From Hippopus hippopus (lineage: Eukaryota > Mollusca > Bivalvia > Cardiida > Cardiidae): a stretch of 64,000 bases of DNA. Both the position numbers and the translations under genes were made by a program. The notes beneath the pieces were generated by a model, which saw nothing but the letters and a program-made list of their open reading frames with translations, was not told the origin of the DNA and made no database searches. Positions 42,815 through 53,676 of this stretch are shown one piece after another (position 1 is the first letter of the stretch; each line of letters starts with the position of its first letter). The stretch covers positions 6,758,001-6,822,000 of the forward strand of contig OX328109.1 in NCBI GenBank assembly GCA_946811185.2, written 5' to 3'.

Positions 42815-43620
42815 ATCAGTAGGAACAGATGGACTGGAACATCTTTCTGTAAAAATACATCACTTATTATAGTCCAAAATCTTTGTGTGACACTTTCAAT
42901 AGCGTACTTAAATCTGGTGAATTTTCCCAAAGTTGGTCCGAAAGCATAATCATGCCGATACACAAATCGGGATCAAAGAGCAACCCGTCAAACTTCAGAG
43001 GAATTTCGATGATGAATACGATGTATAAAATATTCTCTACCGTAATATTATCTTAACGACAAGATGGGCCGAAGAATTTAAAATTTTGGATGAAAGTCAA
43101 AATGGATTTCGCCGAGAGAGAGCACAGGCAGACAATATGTTTATTTTACAAGCCATGACCCAAAAATATATATCAAAACCAGACGGAAGAATTTATATAT
43201 GGCCTGCAACACGCGAAAAGGGGCATTCGGACATTTGCGTAAAGTGTCGTCTCGGATCAGCCTGCACAGTCCGCTAATCCGAGAAGGCACTTTACTACTA
43301 TATTAGATTTTGTCCTACAGTAGACTTGCACAAAACAGAAAATTACATGAAAACGGAAAGTGACGTTCCGGATCAGCCTGTGCGGACTGCACAGGCTGAT
43401 CCGGAACGACACTTTACGCAAATGTCCGAATGCCCCTTTTCGCGTGTTACAGGCCAATTATTGTAGGTAGATTTTGAAAACGCGTTCGATAGTATATCGT
43501 ATAAGAAAATGTTCAACTGTTAACATAATATTGGATTTAAAGGTAAATTATTTAAGATATTAGTTTTTATGAGTTCCAGAATTTGCATTGCTAACAACAA
43601 ACTCCCAAAAGTGTTGACTT
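42815..43620 (+). pseudogene. Decayed non-LTR retrotransposon reverse transcriptase, split by HP-TGGCC
   Basis: Translation in shifting frames gives RT landmarks in order: SIIMPIHKSG and NFRGISMMN (motif 1/2 region), DESQNGFRRERAQADN (motif 2a), then, after a 257-bp insertion, VDFENAFDSI, the motif A catalytic block (D-F-x-x-A-F-D). Frame shifts and stops break it throughout. The YADD block, endonuclease and 3' end are not seen. Confidence 0.75.
43200..43456. mobile_element. HP-TGGCC element inserted in RT pseudogene
   Basis: Termini TGGCCTGCAACACGCGAAAA and its inverse at the right end, inverted repeats of about 50 bp, and a GC-rich internal hairpin near the right end. It lies exactly between the RT segments coding GRIYI and VDFENAFD. 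Confidence 0.8.
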
Positions 43621-43850
43621 GGGTATATAAACATATATAAAGATGTAAAACACAACTCAAAACTAATAAGTTTAAATCAAAAGTTGTATTTTGGGCCCGG
43701 GGGTGCGGGGGGGCCTTCATTTACTGAAAGTAAAGTTCGTATTCGTATTCGCTCAGCAGCCTTAGGGTTAAATTTAATATGAACTGGTTCGCGCTTTCTG
43801 TTTTATAAAAGTTGAAAATAGCAAACACAGAAATCCTGCATCAAATGCCG

Positions 43851-44029
43851 TTGGGACAGGATCTGTGTGTCTCTCACCGCTGATAATTATTTTGATGACG
43901 GTTACGTGGGAAAGCAGCTAATGGCTTGGGAAGAACATTGTGACGAGAACTGATAAAAGAAACTTCTGGAAGGTATGGATTGGTGCACTGGCCGGCGCGA
44001 TATAACTGGAATAATGTTGAAAACGGCGT
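43851..44029 (+). mobile_element. SINE-1, partial, in right arm
   Basis: Starts ACAGGATCTGTGTGTCTCTC and ends at AACGGCGTTAAG, next to HP-TTAA. Confidence 0.75.
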
Positions 44030-44226
44030 TAAGTCTACCACACAAAGAAATTCTGGACTCATCTGCAATGAAAGTATTTGCAAACGACAAAATTAATCAA
44101 ATGTGGCTCAGATTATGAGGTTTATCTGTGATAGGGTAAAAACATTGTAGGGAAAGAAGGAAATGCTGGATACCAAATCCGTCTCCATCAGGATCATGAA
44201 AGCTCGGGATTGTGTGGTAAAGAAAT
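44030..44226 (-). mobile_element. HP-TTAA, sister of the copy at 39556
   Basis: Hairpin right arm deleted, as in the sister; no SINE-2. Confidence 0.78.
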
Positions 44227-44664
44227 GAAAACCCTTACAATAAATCAACCAATGCATCGAATGCAGTAAAACGCAGTCATCTTGGTATATACGCCGGTAC
44301 AAGGGAGGCAACTCGTATACTGGTCGGCAACTTCTATACAGCAGTTACTGTTCTTATATGAATCTTTCATTCCTATTGGTGCTAGGCGCTAGACAAAGAC
44401 CTTTTGGTAAAGTGTAAACATAATATCAGTTGTACAATAAGTTGATCAAGATCAGATTGGATAGAAGAGGATCGAGTGGGTCTGAAAATAAGAACTATGG
44501 TTACATGGTCAAGTCTGTTTTCAACATTATTTCAGTCACATAACGGCAGTTACAGCACCGAGTTATCCGTTTTTAAGAGGTCATTTTTACCAAGTATCAG
44601 CTTCAATCTTATGTAAATTAGAATATGAACACAGCTCAGTATTTTCCTGATGGGTTTGTAGAGA

Positions 44665-44815
44665 ATAAATAAATAAATACCGTTTTTAACATTATTTCAT
44701 TTATATATCGTGGCGGCCAGTGCACCTATCCATGTTTTCCCGGACCTTCTATCACCAGTACTTTGCAAGCCACTGGCTGCTTTCCCGCATAACTAACGTG
44801 AAAACAATGGTAAGC
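44665..44815 (-). mobile_element. SINE-1 fragment
   Basis: Sister of 37915-38040 in the left arm; body blocks GGCGGCCAGTGCACCTATCC and AAGCCACTGGCTGC. Confidence 0.72.
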
Positions 44816-44964
44816 CCAAATTTTAGACAGGAGTCATTTTTGGATGACATGGATCTTTTCATGCAGTAGCAAAAAGCCACAAGTACCAAACCATTTCAAA
44901 ATTAAGTGACACGTGCCTGTCCTGTGTCTATAAAGGTTGTCGATGGCAATTGTTGGATAATATT

Positions 44965-45150
44965 TTGAGTCTGTGTGTCTGTGTGTCCGTGTGTGTGTGT
45001 GTGTGTGTCTGTCTGTCTGTCTGTCTCTGTGTCTGTCTCTCTGTCTCTCTCTCTCTCAGTCTGTCTCTGTCTCAGTCTTTGTCTCTGTTTTTCTTTATAT
45101 CTATATCTCTGTCTCTCCGTCGTTCTTTTGGTCTCTCTGTCTCTCTCTAA
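44965..45150 (+). repeat. (GT)n/(CTGT)n/(CT)n microsatellite
   Basis: Inverse counterpart of 37564-37740. Confidence 0.92.
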
Positions 45151-45404
45151 CCTTCTTCATCATGTTCTTCCTCTCACATTATTTGTAAGAACATATATTC
45201 TGTCTGTATGTCTGTGCATGTGCACAGACACACAGACATACATGTGTTCGAATATATGTAGAAGATTATTTTTTAACCGTATAATACGTATTGGATAATA
45301 CTAAACAAATAACACGTCCCCTTTGCATTATGGGTAATAGCCCTCAGGGGATTAAAAAGGTGCAAATATTAAGGTTAAATTAATAGATTGAATAAGCTTT
45401 CACA

Positions 45405-45478
45405 ACGACCACTGTGGTCAAATGGTTATGATTACGGCCTTGTGCCTGGGATTCCCGGTTTCGATTCCGGGGTTATCC
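45405..45478 (+). repeat. tRNA-like sequence, sister copy
   Basis: T-arm CCCGGTTTCGATTCCGGGG is better paired than in the left-arm copy. Confidence 0.55.
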
Positions 45479-46206
45479 AAAATAAAAAAAAAAAAAAAAT
45501 GTGAGAGTGAGTGAAGAGAGAGATGGAGTAAGTAAATGAGCAGAAAGATAAGGAAAAGAGAGAGAGAGATAGAAATAGTGGGTGAAAAAATACAGAGAGA
45601 TGAAAAAAGTGAATGAAGACAGAGAGAGAGAATAAAGAGAGAGCTAGGGAAATAGTGAGTAACTCAGTGAACAAAGAGCGAGATTGAAAGAGTGAATAAA
45701 CAAAGAGAGAGAGGTGGAAAGAGTGAGTGAATGAACAAAGAGAAGGATGGAAAGAGTTACTCAGTGAACGAAAAGACACAGATGGAAAGAGTGAGTGAAT
45801 GAAAAAAGAGAGAGATGCAAAGAGTGACTGAGTGAACAAGAGTGAGTGAATGAACAAAGAGAGAGAGATGGATAGAATGATTGAGTCAAAAGAAATAGAG
45901 ACAGATGGAAAGAATGAGTGAGTCAAAAGAAATAGAGAGAGATTGAAAGAATGATTGAGTAAACAAACAGAGAGAGATGGAAACAGTGAGCGAACAGAGA
46001 AAGAAAGACAGAGCGATGGAAAGTGAGTAATTGTGGCAGTGAACAAACAGCAAGGACAGTGGAAGATTTGATAGGGGGAGAGAGGAAAAGGGAGAAGAGA
46101 TAGAAAGTGCCAGTGACACTCATGCAAAAGGTGTCCGTGCACGCTGATCTGAATCGAGTCCTCTTGGTACAATTCTCGGCATGGCTGAGGATTATTCTAC
46201 CTTGAA

Positions 46207-46448
46207 TTTTTTGTATGTGGTTTCCTCTTTACCAGATTTAATTTGAAAGCATTTGCAGACGAAAAACTAAATGTTGCACAAATTAGGAAGTTTTTCTTTG
46301 AAAGGGTAAAAACATTGCGGGAAAGGGAGAAAATGCTGGTTTCCAGCATATATTTTCTTAATTTCCAGCAATGTCTCTGCTAGTTTTCCAACAATGTTTT
46401 CAAAAGACTTCTTCTTCAGGGTCGTTAAAATCGTGTGGTACAGAGTTA
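46207..46448 (-). mobile_element. HP-TTAA with duplicated arm sequence
   Basis: Right arm degenerate and repeated (CCAGCAATGTCTCTGC, then CCAACAATGTTTTC). Confidence 0.77.
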
Positions 46449-46540
46449 ATATTTTTCCTGCCAAATTTGAATTGCCAACTCATACATATGCGTATTTGTA
46501 AAAATTGGGTTCATATGACCGAAAATACTGATAGAGTAGC

Positions 46541-46594
46541 AGAGCAAGATTAGACTGCACTTATATGCAGGCTAATCTTGCTGTACAATCTCCG
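46541..46594. repeat. Hairpin H-like, short
   Basis: AGCAAGATTAGACTGCA with its inverse; sequence has drifted but pairing is kept by matched changes (ATTAG against CTAAT). Confidence 0.6.
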
Positions 46595-46823
46595 CAAAAA
46601 AAAAAAAACATTCATCATCACAAACGGCAGAAAAATAATTAATTTATACGTCTGTCTCATTTCTGTGCCATTTTATTCCTAATAAAGTTTGGAATAGCGC
46701 CTACGTTATGTATTTGGGATTATTATTACGCAACACGTTGAATCCCAGAACCTCTCCAAAAGGCCCAAGAGAGAGAGAGACAGACAGACAGAGAGGTGCA
46801 AGTACAGTCAAACCTGTATAAAT

Positions 46824-47068
46824 CCTTTTTCCAAACGGTTCCTTGTTTTAAAGACCCTGGAGGACTTCTGAATACATTGTTGTAAATGGACAAAATGCTG
46901 TTTATCAATATTTTCTCCTTTTCCGCATTCTGAGAAACAGCATTTTCTCCTTTTCCCACAAAGTTTTCTATCCTTTCAAAGACAAATCCCATCACTTCGA
47001 CATTACTTCATTTGTCATCTGCAAATGCTTTGGAATTGGACCAGTTTGGAATTTTTGACCAGTCTAAA
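46824..47068 (+). mobile_element. HP-TTAA, rearranged
   Basis: Two right-arm copies (about 46908 and 46943) after a diverged left arm. Confidence 0.7.
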
Positions 47069-47295
47069 ATATGCGAAAGTGACCAAAGGCTTGGAAAGAA
47101 TATTGTGCAAGTGCTGTTTATAAGAAGTCCATGAAAGAATGGATGGGAGTGCAAACCGCCGCGATAGAACTGAAATAATGTGGAGATTGCAAATGATAAC
47201 CACTATCATCCTTCCTGACAAATTGAATTCTCATGCTAAATTTTAAACTACAATATTAACACTTAGGCTTCTATGCGCGACTAACCGACCTCTTG

Positions 47296-47361
47296 CGGAC
47301 AGTGTAGATCAAGATCAGACTGCACAGAACGTGCAGTCTGATCTTGGATCTACACTGTCCG
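47296..47361. repeat. Hairpin H, near perfect
   Basis: Stem CAGTGTAGATCAAGATCAGA against its inverse with one extra G. Confidence 0.85.
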
Positions 47362-47532
47362 ATAAGAAGATATCTTTCCTCCAAAAATACCTTTCAAACA
47401 GCAGTATTTTGGTTTTCGCTATCGGTTTGAAAGTTTCATTTCTTTTATTTGGCAGGATAAGTGTTGAGATAAGATAATTATTTTGACAAGTCCACGGAAG
47501 ACAGGGGTTATCCCTTTGAAGTAAATGTGAGA

Positions 47533-47535
47533 ATT

Positions 47536-47567
<32 letters not shown>

Positions 47568-47706
47568 GGAGACAGACAGACAGACAGGCAGACAGACAGA
47601 CAGATACACAGACAGACAGATACACAGACAGAAAGACAGACAGATAGAGACACAGACAGACAGACAAACAGACAGAGACACAGACAGACAGACAGAGAGA
47701 CAGACA
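47533..47706 (+). repeat. (GA)n and (CAGA)n microsatellite
   Basis: Composite dinucleotide/tetranucleotide array. Confidence 0.93.
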
Positions 47707-47719
47707 GTTACCTTCGGTA

Positions 47720-48904
47720 ACATTTTGCAAAAAGAGGACTACACAACCCACATGTGACCTTGTTAAAGATGGCGACCATGAAAAGAGGTTATTGGAAAAG
47801 TTTCCTATATATGGAACAGATTCTAATTCGAAAACCCTACCTGTGTATACCCAATATTCCCTAGGCAGAATGGACTCTTCTAATTTAAAAAAAAAAATCT
47901 GATGAAATACATGTACAAAGAATGAAATTTTCATAGAAACTGGAATAAGGAAACGCGAAGGAAATGTTGTCATTCATAGAAAAATCGGTCATTACCAACA
48001 ATTGTGTTAGCCATGTATCTTTCGATTATAGTTTTACGACTATCAAAATATGTCTACATGACGTAAAGGGTAAATTTTATTCCATTCAGCAAGTCGATAA
48101 ACGAGGCTGTTCGATATTAATTTCTGCTTTTCACAGAGCAGACGACAATTTCCAAAGCGATGCTTACCGAGGAAACCGAACTCACCGCTTTTAATGAAAT
48201 CGGCCTTCGTTAATAGTTCTGCCGGTTCTAATCAAATTAGGAGTTTACACGAGCGAAGTCGCATCATAGGCAGAAAAAAATGGACGAAAATTTAGGAACT
48301 AGTTCACTTCATGTCTGTGAGTTACCCGGATGTAATTAAGGTGAAAATAAAGGAAATATTTGGATTATTTTGCGGATTCCATGAGTAAGGAATGGCATCA
48401 TGTATGTACAGTGTATATGAATAAAGTAGTGTGGACCTAACGTTATGATTTTATTTCAGGATGCATAGATTATAAATTTTTTTATCCTTCATGTTCAAAA
48501 CATTTCTTTCTCGCTAAAAGTAAAAATCAAAGAAATATGAATTAAATGACAGTACAAAGAGTCTTTCATAATACCATACGACACAATATAATTCATAAAA
48601 GACTTTGTCTAAACAAACGATTCTAAAATATTTCTTTTAAAATGAATATTTTAAAAAATAGATTTCAAGACAAATGATTCAATGAAAGTTGATACTTAAA
48701 AACAACAGGATGAAATATCTTTATCCAAATTGGTGCACACGTAGAAATCTAATAAATAATGGAATAAGACAAGAACAAAAAGCAGCGAAACGATAACCAA
48801 GCAGTTTGAAAACTATATTTTTTGTTGAAACTATTCGAGGTTGTTGGCATAAAACTATGTAGAATCTTTTGTGATCCGATAATATTTACTGGGAGCATAA
48901 AAAA
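47720..48904. other. Upstream region of the Kv exon
   Basis: Low in recognised repeats, unlike its surroundings. It probably holds 5'UTR and promoter sequence, but no TATA or initiator could be assigned. Confidence 0.4.
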
Positions 48905-49462
48905 ATGGATAGACTTAAAATAACGGACATTGTTGGAAATCTTGTTAAGGCGGACCAAGCTAAAGTGAAAACAGAATCTCCAATCAGCCAAAACAGACCT
49001 ATGAAAGATGACGACATAATTGTGCTCAACGTCGGAGGTGTGCGTCACGAGACCCAGATCTCTACCCTGCTCAAAAGACCAGAAACACGGCTGTACGCAG
49101 TTGCAGAGGCGGCCAAAGCTCAAGGGAAACGTGAATTCTTCTTTGACCGCAATCCACAGATGTTTCCTTCCATTTTGAATTATTACAGGATTGGCAAACT
49201 GCATATGCCCAGCGATGTTTGCGGCCCTGCGGCGAAAGCTGAGTTAGACTACTGGGAACTGGAAGACAAGGATATAGAACAGTGTTGCTGGGTCAATTAT
49301 ATCAGTTACGAAGAGACCTTGGATATGCTGGAGAAATTCGAGGCGGACGAAAGGAATAAATTTTATTCGGTATATGTGTCCCCTTCGGCTTCTTTCTTCA
49401 GCAGAACGAAGCCAAGATTATGGCGGGCCCTGCAGGACCCCTACAGTTCCAGGAAAGCATTG
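48905..49462 (+). CDS. Kv3/Shaw-like voltage-gated K+ channel, first coding exon (partial)
   Basis: Encodes 186 residues ending at a consensus donor (GTAAGT at 49463), phase 0. Residues about 37-130 are the cytoplasmic T1/BTB tetramerisation domain: LNVGGVRHET, FFFDRNPQMF and LNYYRIGKLH. The zinc-binding pattern H-x5-C-x20-CC of non-Shaker Kv channels is intact (H100, C106, C127, C128). The exon ends with WRALQDPYSSRKA, which in Kv3/Shaw proteins sits just before helix S1. The S1-S6 and pore exons are not found in the remaining 14.5 kb, so intron 1 is very long. No obvious defect; this is probably a functional 5' end. Confidence 0.88.
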
Positions 49463-49480
49463 GTAAGTCCCTTTAAAACT

Positions 49481-49834
49481 CTTAAAGTAACAATAGCTGC
49501 CAAAGGTAATCAACGGGAGCGTTGAAATGCATCTAATTTTAATAATTCCATTTAAAAGTATGTTATAGTCTGTAATAGTACGTTCGGTCCAAGTGTAAGT
49601 CTCTGGCAGAGAAATTAATTTCAAAACTAGGTTAAAAAATGCCAGGTCACTTAATCTTTTGTTTACTTTTTGTCTGTTGTAATATTCAAATTTCTGCCAA
49701 CTACTAACACTTGGACGAACCACACAATGATAGATTGCCATCTTCATAATATTTTCCATACTTTTAATGGTATGGTTTAAATTTAAATGCATTTTAACAC
49801 CTGCATTGCCTTTTTGGCCACTATTGGGCCTTTA
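49481..49834. mobile_element. HP-E element in Kv intron 1
   Basis: CTTAAAGTAACAATAGCTGC to ACTATTGGGCCTTTAA; begins 19 bp after the Kv donor site. Confidence 0.8.
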
Positions 49835-49914
49835 ACCTCCATAGAAAATTCAAGCCGATAGTGAAGACCCAAAATTTGCCATTTCAAAGGTGTGTCAAAG
49901 GGGAATCTTTTTTC

Positions 49915-49981
49915 CGGACAGTATAGATCAAGATCAGACTGCACGTTCTGTGCAGTCTGATCTTGGATCTACACTGTCCGC
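49915..49981. repeat. Hairpin H (reference copy)
   Basis: CGGACAGTATAGATCAAGAT, then CAGACTGCACGTTCTGTGCA and the inverse stem to ACACTGTCCG, about 30-bp arms. Copies share flanks such as GCAGCCTAA, so the hairpin is the core of a larger decayed repeat. Confidence 0.85.
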
Positions 49982-50016
49982 AAAAGGTCAGCGAGTCGTC
50001 CTGAGCAGCCTAAAGA

Positions 50017-50248
50017 TTAACCCCTACCCAACAATCCCTTGTTTGAATTATCTCGAGGAAGAAACTTTTTCGGTAAACATTGTGGGAAAAGAGGAGAAAA
50101 TGCTGGTAATCAGCATTTTCTCCTTTTCCCCCACAATGTTTTCTATTCTATTATGGACTAATTCCATTGTTTGAGCCCTATTTGATATGTCGTCTGCAAT
50201 TGCTTTCATTTTTGACGAGTCTAATTTTGTCGTCGGTTGAAAAGTTAA
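50017..50248 (+). mobile_element. HP-TTAA, complete with both TTAA ends
   Basis: Hairpin tip GCTGGTAATCAGC; one-base insertions in each arm. Confidence 0.87.
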
Positions 50249-50250
50249 CG

Positions 50251-50392
50251 GTTAACCAAACAACAAAAATCTGACCTCGTCAACTTTTAATATACATATA
50301 TGTGACGACGACAATGTATGCTTATCTCAAATGATGGCATTTTTTCCTCTGAAATGGTAGAAAAAAAATGTAGAAAAAGAGAAGACGCGGGT
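50251..50392 (-). mobile_element. HP-TTAA, half copy
   Basis: TTAACCAAACAACAAAAATC to the hairpin left arm. Confidence 0.65.
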
Positions 50393-50620
50393 ATGAATGA
50401 AATGTATTTGTATTCTATACAAAGATTTTTTTTTTACATTTGGCCTATATGGGCCGTTAATTGTTAAACGCGTGAATTTCTGTGAAATTCCTTTTTTTTT
50501 TCCCCTACCGTTCTTTACATCAACAAGCGAAGTTTCATTTCGAGGCCCTGATGGTGCGAGGGCCCTTGCTTATACAACTTGAATTAATGCTTAACTAAGT
50601 TCGTGCTCAAGTTTAAGATT

Positions 50621-50868
50621 GAGCCGGGCTATGGCAAAAAAGGGTTTAATGCATCCCCGTGATGTGATATAAAGCAATTCATCACATAATTATGGATACA
50701 CAAAAGCCATTTTGACTGAATCATTGGGTAGAATAATCCTTTGACATGCAGAAAATTTACAAATGGCAAAATGTTTCGAGCCATGTCAGCCTGCGCGGAC
50801 CGCGCAGGCAGACATGGGTCGATACTTTTTGCACACGCATTTAACCCTCTATTCACAGAGCATGGCTT
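50621..50868 (+). mobile_element. HP-GAGC, complete
   Basis: GC stem CAGCCTGCGCGGACCGCGCA; right end CACAGAGCATGGCTTA. Confidence 0.8.
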
Positions 50869-51087
50869 AATGTCATTTATACTTCAGACAGTAAGGAAAA
50901 TTTGAAAGTAGAACTTAATGTAATGAGAAGAAGGCAAGAATTGTTAAAGGTAGGTATTTAGATTTTTTACATCTCGCCAAATTAAAAAAATATATATCAC
51001 TGAAATTTATAAGACGAAACAATGCAAATCGTCAATAATTAAGAATCATAAGATTACTAAAAAAAAATTTTTTTTTCTATCGTATTC

Positions 51088-51118
51088 CCTTAAAAGGCTA
51101 CGTAGCCTCTTAAGGTAT
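51088..51118. repeat. Short palindrome
   Basis: CCTTAAAAGGCTACGTAGCC followed by TCTTAAGG; nearly perfect stem without a repeat-family match. Confidence 0.6.
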
Positions 51119-51270
51119 TTTGAGATTTCGCGCCAGAAATCAACAAAGCATTGTGGGAATGTCACGTGACTAATGACGCTTAAAAATAAAAAAGTAAAAA
51201 ATTTACCGCATTAGCTATATCAAAGTACATTTGTAAAACATTTGAAATGTTGTTCTCATTTGAATTGAGC

Positions 51271-51581
51271 ACGATTGATTTATTAATTGAATGGTGCTTA
51301 ACGCCGTTTTTAACATTATTTCAGTTATATCGCGGTGGCCAGTGCACCTATCCATGCTTTCCCAGAGTTTCTTTTATCAGTACTTCGAACAATATTCTTT
51401 CCAAGCCACTGGCTGCTTTCCCACATACAATAGTAACCGTTTTCGAAGAAATGGTCAGCGGTGAGAGAAGAATGAGTCCTGTCGCAATGACTAAAATCAA
51501 TCCTCGGAAAGAATTTAGCCGAGCCGGGAATCGAACCAGCGACCCTCTGTTCTCAAGTCCAGTACGCTACCGGGGCTCGGC
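51271..51581 (-). mobile_element. SINE-1, full length
   Basis: B box GGTTCGATTCCC on the minus strand. The A-box region is shortened (CCCCGGTAGCG). No clear target duplication. Confidence 0.83.
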
Positions 51582-51791
51582 AAGACTTGAGCTTGAATAA
51601 GGTCTAATAAGCGCTAAGCCAAACTTTTAACACTGACATCAGTATCATTTGATTCCTAAAAAATATTCTTAATTGCGATAATTTTTCTTTATTCAAAGTT
51701 TGTGTCAGACTAACATGACGTCTGGGGTAAAAACGGTAATTCATTTAATCGTTTACAAGCCAGTCCAAAACGGTGCTGTTCATATATATAT

Positions 51792-52053
51792 GAGCCATGC
51801 TCTGACAATAGGGGGCTTAATGCATCTCCGTGATCCGTGGTACCAAGCAAGCCATCACGTACTTATGGATCCATCAGATCCACGTTTTTTTAACAACCAA
51901 CTTAATCATGAGATACACTGGTCCTTGGACATACAGAAAATTGTCCAATAGCGAAAAGTTTCGGCCCAGGTCAGCCTGCGCGGACTGCGCAGGCTGACCT
52001 GGGTCGATACTTTTCGCAGATGCATTAAGCCCCCTTTTCACAGAGCACGGCTC
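51792..52053 (+). mobile_element. HP-GAGC, complete
   Basis: Perfect GC stem (GTCAGCCTGCGC...GCGCAGGCTGAC) and ends GAGCCATGCTCTG / ACAGAGCACGGCTC. Confidence 0.86.
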
Positions 52054-52094
52054 ATATGTATTAATTGCCTAAATGTACCTCTCCTTCGACTTGA

Positions 52095-52230
52095 CCAGCC
52101 CGAACAGCTCCAGTACGAGGGTTTAGGTTCGAGCCCGACGGGTGGCCACTAAAATTACTAATAGTCTTTCGGATGAGACGTTAAACCGACGTCTTGTGTG
52201 ACAGTGCTATACACCGAGCACATTAAATGT
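52095..52230 (+). mobile_element. SINE-2 head and partial body
   Basis: GGTTCGAGCCCGACGGG (B box) then GGCCACTAAAATTACTAATA, GACGTTAAACCGACG; body truncated. Confidence 0.68.
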
Positions 52231-52270
52231 TGCAATTTCAAATTTCATTTCGCCGAGAATCTCATCGTAT

Positions 52271-52345
52271 CGGACAGTGTAGATCTAAGATCATACTACA
52301 CTGCATGCTCTGTGCACAGCAGTCTGATCTTGATCGACACTGTGG
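52271..52345. repeat. Hairpin H with enlarged loop
   Basis: Loop expanded by CACTGCATGC. Confidence 0.7.
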
Positions 52346-52486
52346 GCAAAAGGGCACTAGATTCCGCTTAGCAGCAAACTAATGGAATTGACTGCATTTC
52401 GAAATCTATGGCTGGAAGGTTTTGAGTCCCGATGGAATATTCAATATAGCGAATGTGTATCTGTGGGTGTATTTTGCACGTTTTCT

Positions 52487-52583
52487 AGGTTGGTTGGTTG
52501 GTTAGTTGGTTGGTTGGTTGGTTGGTCGGTCGGTCGGTCGTTCGGTCGGTCGGTCGGTTGGCTGGTTGGTTGGTTGGTTGGTT
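52487..52583 (+). repeat. (GGTT)n/(GGTC)n microsatellite
   Basis: Guanine-rich tetranucleotide array. Confidence 0.93.
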
Positions 52584-52638
52584 GATCAACACCGTCCAAA
52601 AAGCATTTAAGTCGCACATGGCCAGCTGAAGTTCAACG

Positions 52639-52862
52639 TTAACCCTTTACCACACAATGCCGAGTTTTAACGATATTGAAAGACTTTGAAAAACAGCCTG
52701 GAAAACGCGCCAAATGCTGGTAATCAAAATATTTCCTTTTCCCACAATGTTTTCTATCCATTCCAAAACCATTTTTCAACATTTAAGTAACATTTAATTT
52801 GTCGACGGTAAGTGCGTTCAATTTGGACAAATTTGAAATTTCGTAGTCTGGAAAAGACTTAA
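52639..52862 (+). mobile_element. HP-TTAA, complete, hairpin decayed
   Basis: TTAA ends intact while the hairpin left arm has many changes. Confidence 0.78.
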
Positions 52863-52971
52863 ACTGCTCAAACACTACAATAAAAATTTCCAGACTGTAT
52901 TAAGAGCCAATATACATTTATAATGCTTTTTTTAACTTTTTTTTTTTCACCGAAAGATGATCTTTCTGTAT

Positions 52972-53038
52972 CGGGCAGTGTAGATCCAAGATCAGACTGC
53001 ACGTTTTGTGCAGTCTGATCTTGATCTACACTGTCCGC
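52972..53038. repeat. Hairpin H
   Basis: One-base differences between arms; loop GCACGTTTTGTGC. Confidence 0.82.
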
Positions 53039-53211
53039 AAAAAGCGTCTTGAGTCGTGCTAAGCAGCCTATAAGTTAAACAGAATAAAACACATACAGCG
53101 AGGGGAAAGAAAATGAGGGAGAAAGTTTTTTTGTTTCGTGACAGCACAGCCAAATGTTATCATGCGCAGAAACAAAAGTTTCTTTTATTTAATATTTAAA
53201 ATCTATTTTTT

Positions 53212-53412
53212 CGAAGGACAAAATTGCAAGTATTCGCAGACGACAGATTAAATGTCGTTTAAATAATGAGAAATATCGCATAAAGGGTAGAAAACAATGT
53301 ACGTAAAGGAGGAAATGCCGGTTACCAGCATCTTCTCCTTTTCCACTTATGTTTTCGAGGTTCCTTTCCCATTAGGGTCGTTTAAATTCGGGAATGTTTG
53401 GTAAAGGGGTGA
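53212..53412 (-). mobile_element. HP-TTAA, diverged
   Basis: Hairpin tip GCCGGTTACCAGC; mismatched arms. Confidence 0.72.
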
Positions 53413-53470
53413 CTCAAAATTGTTTAATTATTCTAACAAGGTAGGTTTCGATTTGCTTTCACAAGTATGT

Positions 53471-53676
53471 CTAGCTCTACTGCACGACAAAATCTATAAT
53501 TGAAAGCATTTGCAGATAACAATTCTGATTTAAATGATGGAAATTGTCTTTGTAAGGGAAGAACCCATTGTGAAAGTGGAGAAACTACTGTATACCTGCG
53601 TTTTTTTCTTTCCCCGAACGTTTTCAAAGACTTATAAGGTCGTTAAAATACGAGAGCGTGTGGTTCAGGGTTAAAT
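53471..53676 (-). mobile_element. HP-TTAA, diverged
   Basis: AAAGCATTTGCAGATAACAA and right end GTGGTTCAGGGTTAA kept. Confidence 0.7.

Larger units (their letters stand above)
43730..46130 (-). repeat. Right arm of the large inverted duplication
   Basis: Inverse of 36670-40320. Matches include GAGGCAACTCGTATACTGGT (44306 region against 39460), CCTGCATCAAATGCCGTTGG (43832 against 40230) and the tRNA-like block. It lacks the SINE-2 present in the left arm's HP-TTAA copy. Confidence 0.82.

Noticed and set aside
47419..47973. 184-residue minus-strand ORF
   Set aside because: Its centre is the CAGA/GA microsatellite; the flanks carry no signature.
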